Assembly: GCA_964622075.1 (NCBI GenBank)
Contig: CAZUMR010000064.1
Location: 1-61,959, forward strand
Direction: 5' to 3'
From: WAPX01 sp964622075
GTDB taxonomy: Archaea > Halobacteriota > Archaeoglobi > Archaeoglobales > Archaeoglobaceae
Length of the DNA: 61,959 nt
Position 1 is the stretch's first letter. Every line of letters begins with the position of its first letter. A program made the translations under genes and the position numbers. Under the pieces are notes generated by a model. It ran no database searches, was not told the origin of the DNA, and worked only from the letters and a program-made list of their open reading frames with translations. This document shows positions 24,419 through 32,156 of this stretch, one piece after another.

Positions 24419-24964
24419 TCAAACGACGTAGCGATCAAGCTCCCTTATTACCCTGCCGCAGTAGTGACATATTGCCTTTACGTCCTCTCCCTCCTTAACA
24501 ATGTGAAACCTGCTTCTTATCGGTTCCCTGCTGTTTGTTATGCAGTTTCTGTTTGGACATGTCAGTATTCCCTCAACTATGGATGGCAGTTCAACCCTCC
24601 TCTTCTCACTTACCCTGTAGTCTTCTATCAGGTTGATTGTGGCGTTTGGGGAGATAAGGGCAATTCTGTTTAGCTCTTCCTCTCCTATGTACTTTCCCTC
24701 TACCTTCACAATGTCCTTTTTGCCCATTTTCTTGCTTGGAACGTTCATTGCTATCAGAACTCTCTCACTGCTTCCCGGCTTTATTCCAAGAATTCTCAGA
24801 ACGAGCAAAGCCTTTCCCGCATTTATGTGGTCTATAACTGTTCCACACCTGATCTTGCTGACTGCCAGCCTGTCCTCTCCCCTCACTTCATTTTCAGTTT
24901 CTTTACTTTCAGCTTCTTTTCCGGTATTTTCGTATCCACCCTCTCCATTTTCACCATCTCTCAC
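24419..24964 (-). CDS. pyrI: Aspartate carbamoyltransferase regulatory chain
   Basis: Allosteric subunit that binds nucleotides and docks on PyrB. VSKIRCGTVIDHINAGKAL is the conserved N-domain, and the C-terminal zinc site is CPNRNC..CHYCG (C-x5-C and C-x2-C). GTG 24964 is preferred, with a strong GGGAGGTGA 4 nt upstream and a 19-nt gap from the pyrB stop. This adds an unusual acidic segment of about 28 residues, rich in Glu, Gly and Asn, before the normal start of the domain. Whether it is translated depends on this start choice. Confidence 0.92.
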   Translation of the reverse strand: MRDGENGEGGYENTGKEAESKETENEVRGEDRLAVSKIRCGTVIDHINAGKALLVLRILGIKPGSSERVLIAMNVPSKKMGKKDIVKVEGKYIGEEELNRIALISPNATINLIEDYRVSEKRRVELPSIVEGILTCPNRNCITNSREPIRSRFHIVKEGEDVKAICHYCGRVIRELDRYVV

Positions 24965-24983
24965 ACATTCACCTCCCGGCCAG

Positions 24984-25895
24984 CTACTTTCCCGCGAGAA
25001 CTTCGTACAGTATTGCCATTCTGACGGGCACACCGTAAAAAGTCTGCTGGAAGTACTTTGCATGCTTGGTTTTATCGACGGAAACGTCTATTTCGTCAAC
25101 TCTTGGCAGTGGGTGCATGATTATCAGACTGTCTCTTGCTTTTTCGAGAATCCTGCTGTCAACCTTGTAGCTTCCAGCAACTTTCAGGTACTCTTCCTCA
25201 TCCGGAAAACGCTCTTTCTGTATTCTTGTTACGTATAGCACGTCTATGTCACCTATAACGTCTTCAAGCTCTGCAACTTCTACCTTAACTCTGCCCCTTA
25301 TCTCTTCCAGCAACTCCTCCGGAAGTGCCAGCGATGGGGGGCTGATCAGGTATATTTCTGCACCAAAAAGAGTTAGAGCCTTTATAAGCGAGTGAACGGT
25401 TCTTGAATACTTCAAATCACCCATCAGGGCTATTTTCAGGTTTTTTAAACTTGACTCTTTTTTTATCGTGTACAGATCAAGCAGCGTTTGAGTGGGATGC
25501 TGTCCAGCCCCATCACCGGCGTTTATTATTGGCACATCCGAATGCTCTGCAGCAAATCTTGCAGCTCCTTCAAGGGGATGCCTGAGAACTATTGCATCTG
25601 CATACTTGGAAACAACCTCTATCGTGTCTGCAAGTGTCTCACCTTTAGCAACGCTGCTCGCTTCTTGGGCAGTCATGTTTATAACGTCCCCACCAAGCCT
25701 CTTCATAGCAACTTCAAAACTCATCCTTGTTCTTGTGGAAGGTTCAAAAAACAGATTTGCCAGCAATTTCCCTTCAAGCGGTTTTTCACTTTTCTTCCCC
25801 TCTGCAACTGGAAGAAACTTTTCTGCAAGATTGAGTATGTACTCTATATCCTCCTTGCTGAGATCGTCTATTGAGATAAGGTGCCGGAACCTCAT
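24984..25895 (-). CDS. pyrB: Aspartate carbamoyltransferase catalytic chain
   Basis: Forms carbamoyl aspartate, the committed step of pyrimidine synthesis. EPSTRTRMSFE binds carbamoyl phosphate, RHPLEGAAR and GDGAGQHPTQTLLDL are ATCase-specific, and HPLPRVDEI (aspartate loop) distinguishes it from the argF paralog. At 303 aa it is normal. pyrI follows 19 nt downstream, so the holoenzyme subunits are co-expressed. Confidence 0.96.
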   Translation of the reverse strand: MRFRHLISIDDLSKEDIEYILNLAEKFLPVAEGKKSEKPLEGKLLANLFFEPSTRTRMSFEVAMKRLGGDVINMTAQEASSVAKGETLADTIEVVSKYADAIVLRHPLEGAARFAAEHSDVPIINAGDGAGQHPTQTLLDLYTIKKESSLKNLKIALMGDLKYSRTVHSLIKALTLFGAEIYLISPPSLALPEELLEEIRGRVKVEVAELEDVIGDIDVLYVTRIQKERFPDEEEYLKVAGSYKVDSRILEKARDSLIIMHPLPRVDEIDVSVDKTKHAKYFQQTFYGVPVRMAILYEVLAGK

Positions 25896-26006
25896 TGGCC
25901 TGAGGTGGTTGTTTCAGCGTATAAAGGTGTTGAAAATCCTCTGCCGGTATTTGCTCACCAAGCTCAGGCAGTTTGCATGGTTAACACCTTATGCCATCAG
26001 GACAAC

Positions 26007-26015
26007 TTTTAAATA
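26007..26015 (+). promoter_or_regulatory. TATA box of tRNA-Lys
   Basis: TTTTAAATA is centred about 30 nt upstream of the mature tRNA 5' end at 26041, the expected archaeal spacing. Confidence 0.65.
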
Positions 26016-26040
26016 GCGTAAGCTGAATCTATCCCTGCGA

Positions 26041-26114
26041 GGGCCGGTAGCTCAGCCAGGAAGAGCAGCGGACTCTTAATCCGCCGGTCGGGGGTTCAAA
26101 TCCCTCCCGGCCCG
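26041..26114 (+). tRNA. tRNA-Lys (CTT anticodon)
   Basis: The cloverleaf folds cleanly. Acceptor GGGCCGG pairs with CCGGCCC, the D stem is GCTC/GAGC, and the anticodon stem GCGGA/TCCGC closes the loop CTCTTAA, giving anticodon CTT. The T arm is GGGGG-TTCAAAT-CCCTC with one G-T pair. The discriminator base is G and no CCA is encoded. There is no intron. ttuA, which encodes a tRNA thiolation enzyme, starts 28 nt downstream. Confidence 0.95.
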
Positions 26115-26141
26115 CTTGTCTATTTTATGAGAGGTGTAATC

Positions 26142-27083
26142 GTGATAAGGTGTGCTCACTGTGGCAGAAGAGCGATATACTTCCAGAGGCACTCGGGAAG
26201 ACATCTCTGCAGGAAACACTTTCTTCAGGACTTTGAGAAGAGGGTCAGGTACGCTGTGAAGAAATACAAGATGATTGAAAGCGGGGACAGAATAGCGATA
26301 GCTCTGAGCGGCGGAAAAGATAGCGTGGCGTTAACGCACCTGATGATGAAGCTGTATGGAGAAAGAAAGGATCTGGAATTCTTTGCAATAACGATCGACG
26401 AGGGAATAGAGGGCTACAGACCACCCACAGTAAAGATAGCAAGAAAGGTGACGAAGGAACTCGGAATAGAACACGTGGTCGTTTCATTCAAAGAAAACTT
26501 TGGAATGACGCTCGATGAAATGGTGAAGCTTGGGGATAAAAAACCCTGCACTTACTGTGGAGTTTTCAGGAAATACCTGCTGAACAGGACTGCAAGGGAG
26601 ATGGGTGCAAGCAAGCTTGCCACCGCTCACAACCTTGACGACGAAACTCAGACGATACTCCTCAACTTCCTGCAGTCTGACATAGAGAGGCTTGCAAGGC
26701 TGATACCCCAGAGAGTTCAGAAAGGGCTTGTTATGAGGATAAAGCCGTTCAGGGAAGTTTACGAAAAGGAGGTGCTGATATACTGTCTTGTCAATTCTTT
26801 GCCAGTGGATATGAACGAATGCCCCTACAGTCACTTTCCTGTCAGAGCGATGGTTAGAGATTTCCTTTACGAATTTGAGAATGCCTATCCCGGCAGAAAG
26901 TACTCTGTAATGAGGAGTTTTGAAACTCTTATCCCCTGTCTTAAAGAGATGTTTCCGCAGATAGATTTGAACGAGTGTGAGAGGTGTGGAGAACCAACTC
27001 CCGGAAAGATCTGTCAGGCGTGTGTTTTACTTGAAGAGCTGAGAAATGCCATGAAGATTAGGGATTCCAGTTCTTCACCTTAA
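26142..27083 (+). CDS. ttuA: tRNA 2-thiolation enzyme, TtuA/Ncs6 family
   Basis: Adenylates and thiolates tRNA uridine or ribothymidine (position 54 in thermophile homologs), stabilising tRNA at high temperature. An N-terminal zinc finger, RCAHCG..HLCRKHF, comes first. The PP-loop ALSGGKDS follows, then CTYCGVFRKYLLN and the AHNLDDETQT motif. A second zinc knuckle, CERCGEPTPGKICQAC, closes the protein, and this tail favours TtuA. GTG 26142 has GAGGTG 5 nt upstream and gives the usual short N-terminus; ATG 26127 lies ahead of that SD. Position next to a tRNA gene fits. Its end overlaps the convergent GT2 by 26 nt. Confidence 0.88.
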   Translation: MIRCAHCGRRAIYFQRHSGRHLCRKHFLQDFEKRVRYAVKKYKMIESGDRIAIALSGGKDSVALTHLMMKLYGERKDLEFFAITIDEGIEGYRPPTVKIARKVTKELGIEHVVVSFKENFGMTLDEMVKLGDKKPCTYCGVFRKYLLNRTAREMGASKLATAHNLDDETQTILLNFLQSDIERLARLIPQRVQKGLVMRIKPFREVYEKEVLIYCLVNSLPVDMNECPYSHFPVRAMVRDFLYEFENAYPGRKYSVMRSFETLIPCLKEMFPQIDLNECERCGEPTPGKICQACVLLEELRNAMKIRDSSSSP

Positions 27084-28170
27084 CTCTCCTGCCACTCACC
27101 TTCATAGCAGCCACCCTCAACAGCGATACGAGGGATATAAGCATCCATGCTGGAGAGTAAACGAAGTAGAACGCTGGTAGCAGGTAATAGCTTATTTTCC
27201 ACCTGAGCTTTATTGAAACAGCCACCTCACAAACAAGCCACACAGCGAAGGTTACCAGCCCGATTATCGCATTCTTCAGCATCCTCTCCTGAAACAGCAG
27301 GAACAGGACGAAGAACAGGAGTTTTTGAGGAAGAACGAGTACTGCAGGAAGTATGAAGTAAACGATTTTCGTGAGTATGTCTCCTTTTATCAGGTCGTTT
27401 AAAGCGAAGGCGACTATAGCCGGGAACACGAGGTATAAAGCCGGAATCCAGAGCTGTGGTTTTTTAAGCAGATCGGGGAGGAATTCCAGCACAATCTGTG
27501 CTCCTCCAGTGGCCCATCTTTCCCTCTGGGTGCTCCACTCTCTGAACGTTTTTGGAGCGGCAGTGCTTGCCTTTCCAGCAGTTCCAAATCTGTAGCCCCT
27601 CAATCCCAGCCTCACTCCAAGATCTGTATCCTCATTTACAACGTTTCTGAATCCTCCAAGGGCAAAAAAGACATCCTTTCTTATGGCAAAAGCCGCACCG
27701 TTAAGGCCGAGACACGAGTTCAATCTTTCCGAGAGCTTGGCCACGGCGAACATGTTAAGGTAATCTATGTTCACAAGCTTCTCCATCAGATTCTTTCCCC
27801 TGATCTCCTTTCTTATCTCAACAGCGTCGTACCTTTCAAGAGCCCTGATTATCTCCTTCAGCTCGCACTCTATAAGCGTGTCTGAGTCTATGAAAAGAAG
27901 AAAATCTCCCTCTGCAAGTCTGGATGCTTCGTTTAACGCCCTCCACTTGCCCCTTCTGCTCTCACTTACGGAAAGCTTGAAGCTGTACTTTCTCATCAGG
28001 AATCTGAGTCTAGCATCCGGGCAGTCTGCTGCAATTATGAACTCTTCAGCACCCATCTTCTTTAACTTCAGGTAATTCTCCTCTATCAGACCCGGAGATC
28101 TGTAGGCGGCGAATATTACCGTTACCTTTTTGCATGCTCTCTCAGCAGTTTTTTCTGTAAACACTTCCAC
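27058..28170 (-). CDS. Membrane GT2 glycosyltransferase, processive type
   Basis: GT-A domain: VIFAAYRSPG, LLFIDSDTLIE (DxD), GAAFAIRKDVFFALGGF, NEDTDLGVRLGLRGY (acceptor ED) and STQRERWATGG, the QxxRW motif of cellulose- and hyaluronan-synthase-like enzymes. Three to four C-terminal membrane spans follow (about 245-270, 275-300, 305-325, 335-360). Starts at GTG 28170 with GGAGGA 5 nt upstream. It is far from the glycan locus at the left. Product unknown. Confidence 0.85.
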   Translation of the reverse strand: MEVFTEKTAERACKKVTVIFAAYRSPGLIEENYLKLKKMGAEEFIIAADCPDARLRFLMRKYSFKLSVSESRRGKWRALNEASRLAEGDFLLFIDSDTLIECELKEIIRALERYDAVEIRKEIRGKNLMEKLVNIDYLNMFAVAKLSERLNSCLGLNGAAFAIRKDVFFALGGFRNVVNEDTDLGVRLGLRGYRFGTAGKASTAAPKTFREWSTQRERWATGGAQIVLEFLPDLLKKPQLWIPALYLVFPAIVAFALNDLIKGDILTKIVYFILPAVLVLPQKLLFFVLFLLFQERMLKNAIIGLVTFAVWLVCEVAVSIKLRWKISYYLLPAFYFVYSPAWMLISLVSLLRVAAMKVSGRRVKVKNWNP

Positions 28171-28181
28171 GGATTTTCCTC

Positions 28182-28237
28182 CTTTTACAGCTGGCTTTTA
28201 CAGTTGCGCCGGATCTGATAATCTGATAGTCTGATAA
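28182..28237 (-). repeat. Two adjacent tandem arrays upstream of the GT2 gene
   Basis: Two 13-bp units beginning CTTTTACAG (28182-28194, 28195-28207) are followed, after 6 bp, by three 8-bp units TCTGATAA, TCTGATAG and TCTGATAA (28214-28237). They lie just before the GT2 start codon on the minus strand. Confidence 0.75.
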
Positions 28238-28320
28238 GCGTTGCCAGAGGGCTGTTAATGTTTTACATCTCACAATCTGTCTGTTTCAAAAATTGCAAAA
28301 TTAAACAATTTTTATAAGTT

Positions 28321-29403
28321 TTACCCTCTTGCGGGCGCAGCCCTTATTGCCATTATGGATACGGATGCTATTAACACGGCTCCAAGAATTGAATAGAGGA
28401 GATACTGAAGTGCACTGTGTTTGAACTCAAATCCAATCCCGCTGTTTGCGAGTATGAATATGCTTGCCCCCCAGAGCACAAGTCCAGCAGAAATTAGCAT
28501 GAAGGGCATTGCAAGCTGTTTTCTTACAGGTTTCTTTTCAACTATGTGGTCAAAAAGTCTTCCAAGAGAGGCAGCTATTCCTCCCCCAACTATCCACCAG
28601 ACCGCACCGTATATGAATGCCGTAATTATCGTTATGATTCCGGGAGCGATTTTACCGTTGTAAACACTCCAGACAAGGTTTATTCCCTGTATTGCTCCGA
28701 TAATTATCAGTATTGCTGAAACAACGTATGCAACGAAAGATAACCTTCCTTCAAGCAACGCCCTCCTGAGAGTTGAGAAGTACTCCTCCACAGCGTCCTC
28801 CAGTCCGTAAGCTTTTATCAGGAAGTACAGCCCGATGGTGAGAATTATGGCTCCAGAACCCCACTCGGGGTAGCGTGCAAGCAGGAATACCGAGTAAACG
28901 ATGAATATTATCCCAAGAGGTGTGAGCGTCATTCTTGCAATTTTCGGATCGTCAAGCATCTTCTTTATCAGGAAATACGTGCCCTCAAGAGTTCTGCTCT
29001 GCCTGACAATAACCCTGTTAACGGCATCTATCTTGAATCTGCTTGAAATCAGGGGCATTATGTATTCATCCTCGCTCCCGTCACTGACAACGACGACTTT
29101 CTTAGCTCCTAAGCTATCCTTTAGCCAGTCAAGCTGCTCTGCTATTTTCGTATCGGAAACGACGCCAACCCTCTCATCTCCACATATGGTTACGACTTCA
29201 ACGTCTTCTCCGGACTTTTTCAGTTCGTCGTAAACTTTTACCGCCCCGAACATCGTGTTTACGTCAGATTCCTCTGGATCTGCTATTGCAAGCTTAACTG
29301 CAGCCTCTACGTTGGCTCTCCTGCCAACTACCGGTGATTTTATTCCTGTCTTCCTGCCAAGATCATTGTCTCTGTCTATTGCTATTACAAGTTTTTCGGG
29401 CAT
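28321..29403 (-). CDS. DUF373-family membrane protein
   Basis: An archaeal protein of unknown function. The N-terminal soluble part has the signature AIDRDNDLGRKTGI, GVVSDTKIAEQLD and VVVVSDGSEDEY, followed by PLISSRFKIDAVNRVIVRQS. The second half has seven or so hydrophobic stretches from about residue 155 to the end. It is leaderless from the shared TATA at 29425-29436. No partner gene gives a hint. The Asp-rich N-terminal motifs suggest metal or nucleotide binding. Confidence 0.88.
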   Translation of the reverse strand: MPEKLVIAIDRDNDLGRKTGIKSPVVGRRANVEAAVKLAIADPEESDVNTMFGAVKVYDELKKSGEDVEVVTICGDERVGVVSDTKIAEQLDWLKDSLGAKKVVVVSDGSEDEYIMPLISSRFKIDAVNRVIVRQSRTLEGTYFLIKKMLDDPKIARMTLTPLGIIFIVYSVFLLARYPEWGSGAIILTIGLYFLIKAYGLEDAVEEYFSTLRRALLEGRLSFVAYVVSAILIIIGAIQGINLVWSVYNGKIAPGIITIITAFIYGAVWWIVGGGIAASLGRLFDHIVEKKPVRKQLAMPFMLISAGLVLWGASIFILANSGIGFEFKHSALQYLLYSILGAVLIASVSIMAIRAAPARG

Positions 29404-29424
29404 TCGAAAAAGACATCGAGCAGG

Positions 29425-29436
29425 AAATATATAAAA
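29425..29436. promoter_or_regulatory. Symmetrical TATA element serving two divergent leaderless genes
   Basis: AAATATATAAAA is centred 27 nt from the DUF373 ATG (minus) and 29 nt from the methyltransferase ATG (plus). The whole intergenic region is 55 nt, so both promoters must use this single element. Confidence 0.65.
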
Positions 29437-29458
29437 CTACTTAAGATGCTGTGGGCTG

Positions 29459-30412
29459 ATGATCGAAGCTGATGAAGCCAATCAGGAAAGTCCGGAGGAA
29501 ATATTCAGGAATCTGAATCCTGAGTTTTTTGAGAGGTATTCCAGAATTGACGGATCAAGAGAGTTCTGGAGATATATGGCAAAACCCCTTAGGCTGAGTG
29601 TCAGGGTGAACACTCTGAAAGGAGAACTTGAAAAGATTGTGGAATTGCTTGAGAGGTACGGTGATCTGGAGAGGGTTCCGTGGTGTGATGAAGGATTTTT
29701 CGTTCACTCTAACGGTCTGGATGGATCGTGCATTGAGCACCAGCTTGGTCTGATATTCTTTCAGGAAGCTTCGTCAATGATACCTCCGGTCGTTCTGGGA
29801 GCTGAGAGAGGAAAGTCAATTCTTGATATGGCTGCTGCTCCCGGGGCGAAGACGACCCAGATAGCACAGTATGTGGAAAACGACGCTTTGATTGTTGCTA
29901 ATGATGTAAAGTACCCGAGAATAAACATTCTTGTGTCAAACCTTCAGAGGTGCTGCGCTCTGGCACACGTCACTATGTGTGATGGCAGGAAGTTCGGGAG
30001 AATGGGGGAGAAGTTCGATTACGTTTTGCTTGACGCTCCTTGCAGCAATGTTGGTATGGCAAGGAAAAACTACAAGTATGCCAAAATATGGAGCATGAGA
30101 GAAGTTCTTTCACTCTCAAAACTTCAAAAACAGCTCATTCTTTCAGCCTACGACTGCCTGAAAAAAGGTGGTGTTCTCGTTTACTCGACATGCACTCTTG
30201 ATCCGCTTGAAAATGAGGAGGTTGTGGATCATTTAATAGCAAACAGAAATGCTGAGGTGGAGAAGATAGACCTGCCAGTCAGGGGTGTGAAACCTCTTAC
30301 CGAGTTTGAGGGTAGAGTGTACTCTGAGGAAGTGAGGAAGTGTCTCAGGGTGCATCCCCAGTGCAACGATACCGAGGGGTTTTTCGTGGCAAAGATCAGG
30401 AAACCTGTCTGA
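29459..30412 (+). CDS. tRNA/rRNA cytosine-C5 methyltransferase (Nop2/Sun family)
   Basis: SAM-dependent RNA m5C methyltransferase. DMAAAPGAKTTQIA is the SAM site, DAPCSN carries the release Cys and STCTLDPLENEEVV the catalytic Cys. The N-terminal PUA-like and RRM-like RNA-binding region is short. In many archaea this enzyme carries or neighbours a PUA-like tail; here that domain is the separate next gene. Leaderless from ATG 29459. Confidence 0.92.
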   Translation: MIEADEANQESPEEIFRNLNPEFFERYSRIDGSREFWRYMAKPLRLSVRVNTLKGELEKIVELLERYGDLERVPWCDEGFFVHSNGLDGSCIEHQLGLIFFQEASSMIPPVVLGAERGKSILDMAAAPGAKTTQIAQYVENDALIVANDVKYPRINILVSNLQRCCALAHVTMCDGRKFGRMGEKFDYVLLDAPCSNVGMARKNYKYAKIWSMREVLSLSKLQKQLILSAYDCLKKGGVLVYSTCTLDPLENEEVVDHLIANRNAEVEKIDLPVRGVKPLTEFEGRVYSEEVRKCLRVHPQCNDTEGFFVAKIRKPV

Positions 30413-30422
30413 GGTGTTCAGT

Positions 30423-30875
30423 ATGAGGATGAGGGACGTCACTGAAGAGGTAAGGAGGATGCTTGAAAGGCAGTTTGGAATACAGTGTGACCTGCAATTC
30501 TATGAGGGCGGGAAAGGGAAGGTATATGCGATGAAAGAGCCCCCTCAGCTTATAGATGCGAGCATAAGGAGGAAAATTGTGCACTCCGGGGTTTATGTTG
30601 GCAGGATGGAGAGGGATGGGTTCAGGCTGAGCATAGATGGCTCCTCTCTCGTTGGCAAGTATGCGAGGAAGTGTGTTGCTGATGTCAGTGATGAAGAGGC
30701 TGAAGCGTGGATGAAGGGGGAGGATCTGGAGGGTTTGAAGTTTAACGATTTTGATAAACATGCAAATTGCAGATATCTGATTTTGAGGTGGAGGGGTTTT
30801 TACATAGGGTGCGGGAAGGTTATTAACGGCCGAATCAAGAATTACGTTCCAAAAAACAGGAGGATACAGGTTTAA
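30423..30875 (+). CDS. PUA-like RNA-binding protein, partner of the Nop2/Sun methyltransferase
   Basis: A 150-aa protein with the arrangement of the C-terminal extension of Nop2/Sun methyltransferases: FGIQCDLQFYEGGKGKVYAM, then RDGFRLSIDGSSLVGKYA, and an end VLRWRGFYIGCGKVINGRIKNYVPKNRRI-type beta segment. GAGGTG at 30411-30416 contains the previous stop and sits 6 nt before ATG 30423, so it is coupled to the methyltransferase. It probably helps substrate tRNA binding. No catalytic motif. Confidence 0.75.
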   Translation: MRMRDVTEEVRRMLERQFGIQCDLQFYEGGKGKVYAMKEPPQLIDASIRRKIVHSGVYVGRMERDGFRLSIDGSSLVGKYARKCVADVSDEEAEAWMKGEDLEGLKFNDFDKHANCRYLILRWRGFYIGCGKVINGRIKNYVPKNRRIQV

Positions 30876-30956
30876 TTTTCTGTTTTGTCTCATTTTAAGG
30901 CTGGATGTTATGCTTTTGTGATTCTTTACAGTTTCTGTTCTGGCTGTTTTGTCAGT

Positions 30957-31181
30957 TTTTTGTTTGCGTCTTGGTCTGATTTTATCTTTGAAAAAGAAAG
31001 AACTGGTTATGTTGAATGTCTTTCAATCCCATTCTGGTCTGATTTTATCTTATAAAATTAGTTATAGATGGGGTGGAAAAAATGACTTTCAATCCCATTC
31101 TGGTCTGATTTTATCAGGCGAAACACCAAAAGATCTTATAAACAATGTTGACTTTCAATCCCATTCTGGTCTGATTTTATC
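30957..31181 (-). CRISPR. Short CRISPR array: three perfect repeats plus one terminal degenerate repeat
   Basis: Identical 30-bp repeats lie at 31020-31049, 31086-31115 and 31152-31181 (plus strand begins CTTTCAATCCC and ends CTGATTTTATC). A fourth copy at 30957-30986 keeps only its right half, GGTCTGATTTTATC. Spacers are 30987-31019 (33 nt), 31050-31085 and 31116-31151 (36 nt each). In the reverse orientation the repeat ends ATTGAAAG, the usual Cas6 5' handle, so transcription is on the minus strand and the degenerate copy is leader-distal, as expected. The repeat resembles the A. fulgidus type as I recall it. Confidence 0.93.
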
Positions 31182-31571
31182 AGCTGGTAATTTTCCCTCC
31201 TGAACGTATATAACGTTTTCTGATTGCTTCTCTCACAACCTCTAATCGTCCACCTCAGATAATGCTACCAGTATATAACATCAGACGACTGGCACATCTT
31301 CCTTTATTTCCCTTTATCCACCATTAAATCAGATTATTCACCAATTACTCCCGTTAAATCATGCTACTCCATCAACAAACCTCTCCACACCTTCCATTCT
31401 CTCAGTTCTCGCAGTAAATAAAATAACTTTAAACAATATTTCTCACGAATAAAAACATCAACGACCCTTTATCCTGCCTCCTGTACCTTTTATCTCCTCT
31501 CAATTCGACTTGTTCAGAGAAAAATCCAATTTCCTCGGGATTAGAATGTAGCCTGTGCATTGCAGTATCGC
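31182..31571 (-). promoter_or_regulatory. Putative CRISPR leader
   Basis: This 390-nt non-coding stretch lies between the first repeat and the cas4 stop. It is purine-rich on the transcribed (minus) strand and has no convincing reading frame. A TATA box, GTATATAAC, at 31206-31214 is centred about 25-29 nt before the first repeat, so transcription should begin almost exactly at the array. A second TATATAA is at 31272-31278. The pair CCATTAAATCAGATTATTC and CCGTTAAATCATGCTACTC is a loose direct repeat. Confidence 0.7.
31206..31214 (-). promoter_or_regulatory. TATA box of the CRISPR transcript
   Basis: GTTATATAC on the minus strand predicts initiation near 31185, at the edge of the first repeat. 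Confidence 0.6.
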
Positions 31572-32060
31572 TCAGCAAAAGCAGAGCTCGTAGTATGCAC
31601 ACTTCCTGCAGAAACTCCTGTAAACAGGTTTTGGAATTTCTCCTCTTACAGTTTCCTCAATCTCCCTGAGGGCTTTCTCCACTTCTTCCCTCATTTTCTC
31701 GTCAAGAATAACATCAACGACCTTTTTCTTCTTTGGATAGCTTATCTGTCCTTTCGCTTTAATTCCAAGCTTTTCCAGAAAGTACAGATAGTAGGCAACC
31801 TGAAATATGTGTGCTTTCTCCATTCTTTCTGATCTCTTTACCTCCACCACAGTAATTTCTCCGTTTTTTCCTCTGACAACGTCTATTGCAATTGGTTCGA
31901 TCATAACGTCCTTCTCGTCTCTTAAAAAGGTCTCCCTGTGCAGGAGTGAACCGAGTTTTACGAGATCACTCTCCTTTTCCATGGTTATCCCGTGGGAAAA
32001 TAGCCATAGTTTTGTTTTGCAAATGTAGTAGTAATTTACCTGAATTCCTCTTATGTACAT
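31572..32060 (-). CDS. cas4: Cas4-family exonuclease (stand-alone)
   Basis: PD-(D/E)xK nuclease with an iron-sulfur cluster that, in CRISPR adaptation, trims and selects PAM-bearing prespacers. Visible are YYYICKTKLWLF (first cluster Cys), LGSLLHRE, the active-site pair IAIDV and VVEVKRSERM, QVAYYLYFL, and a C-terminal FCRKCAYYELC giving the other three cluster cysteines. ATG 32060 gives the usual short N-terminus with AGGAG just upstream; GTG 32087 would add 9 residues. It lies on the same strand as the array and immediately before its leader. No cas1, cas2 or effector gene is present in the window near it. Confidence 0.88.
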   Translation of the reverse strand: MYIRGIQVNYYYICKTKLWLFSHGITMEKESDLVKLGSLLHRETFLRDEKDVMIEPIAIDVVRGKNGEITVVEVKRSERMEKAHIFQVAYYLYFLEKLGIKAKGQISYPKKKKVVDVILDEKMREEVEKALREIEETVRGEIPKPVYRSFCRKCAYYELCFC

Positions 32061-32156
32061 CTCCTTCAGCCTGCTTTCCGCTTCCACAACTGTATTATCT
32101 CATCAGCATATTTCACTGTATTTGCTGATTGCAGCAGATTGCAGACGGTGGTAACA

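Noticed and set aside
30949..31203. Open frame encoding a peptide with repeated FQSHSGLILS units
   Set aside because: The periodic peptide is simply the CRISPR repeats read in one frame (66 bp is a multiple of 3). It is not a repeat protein.
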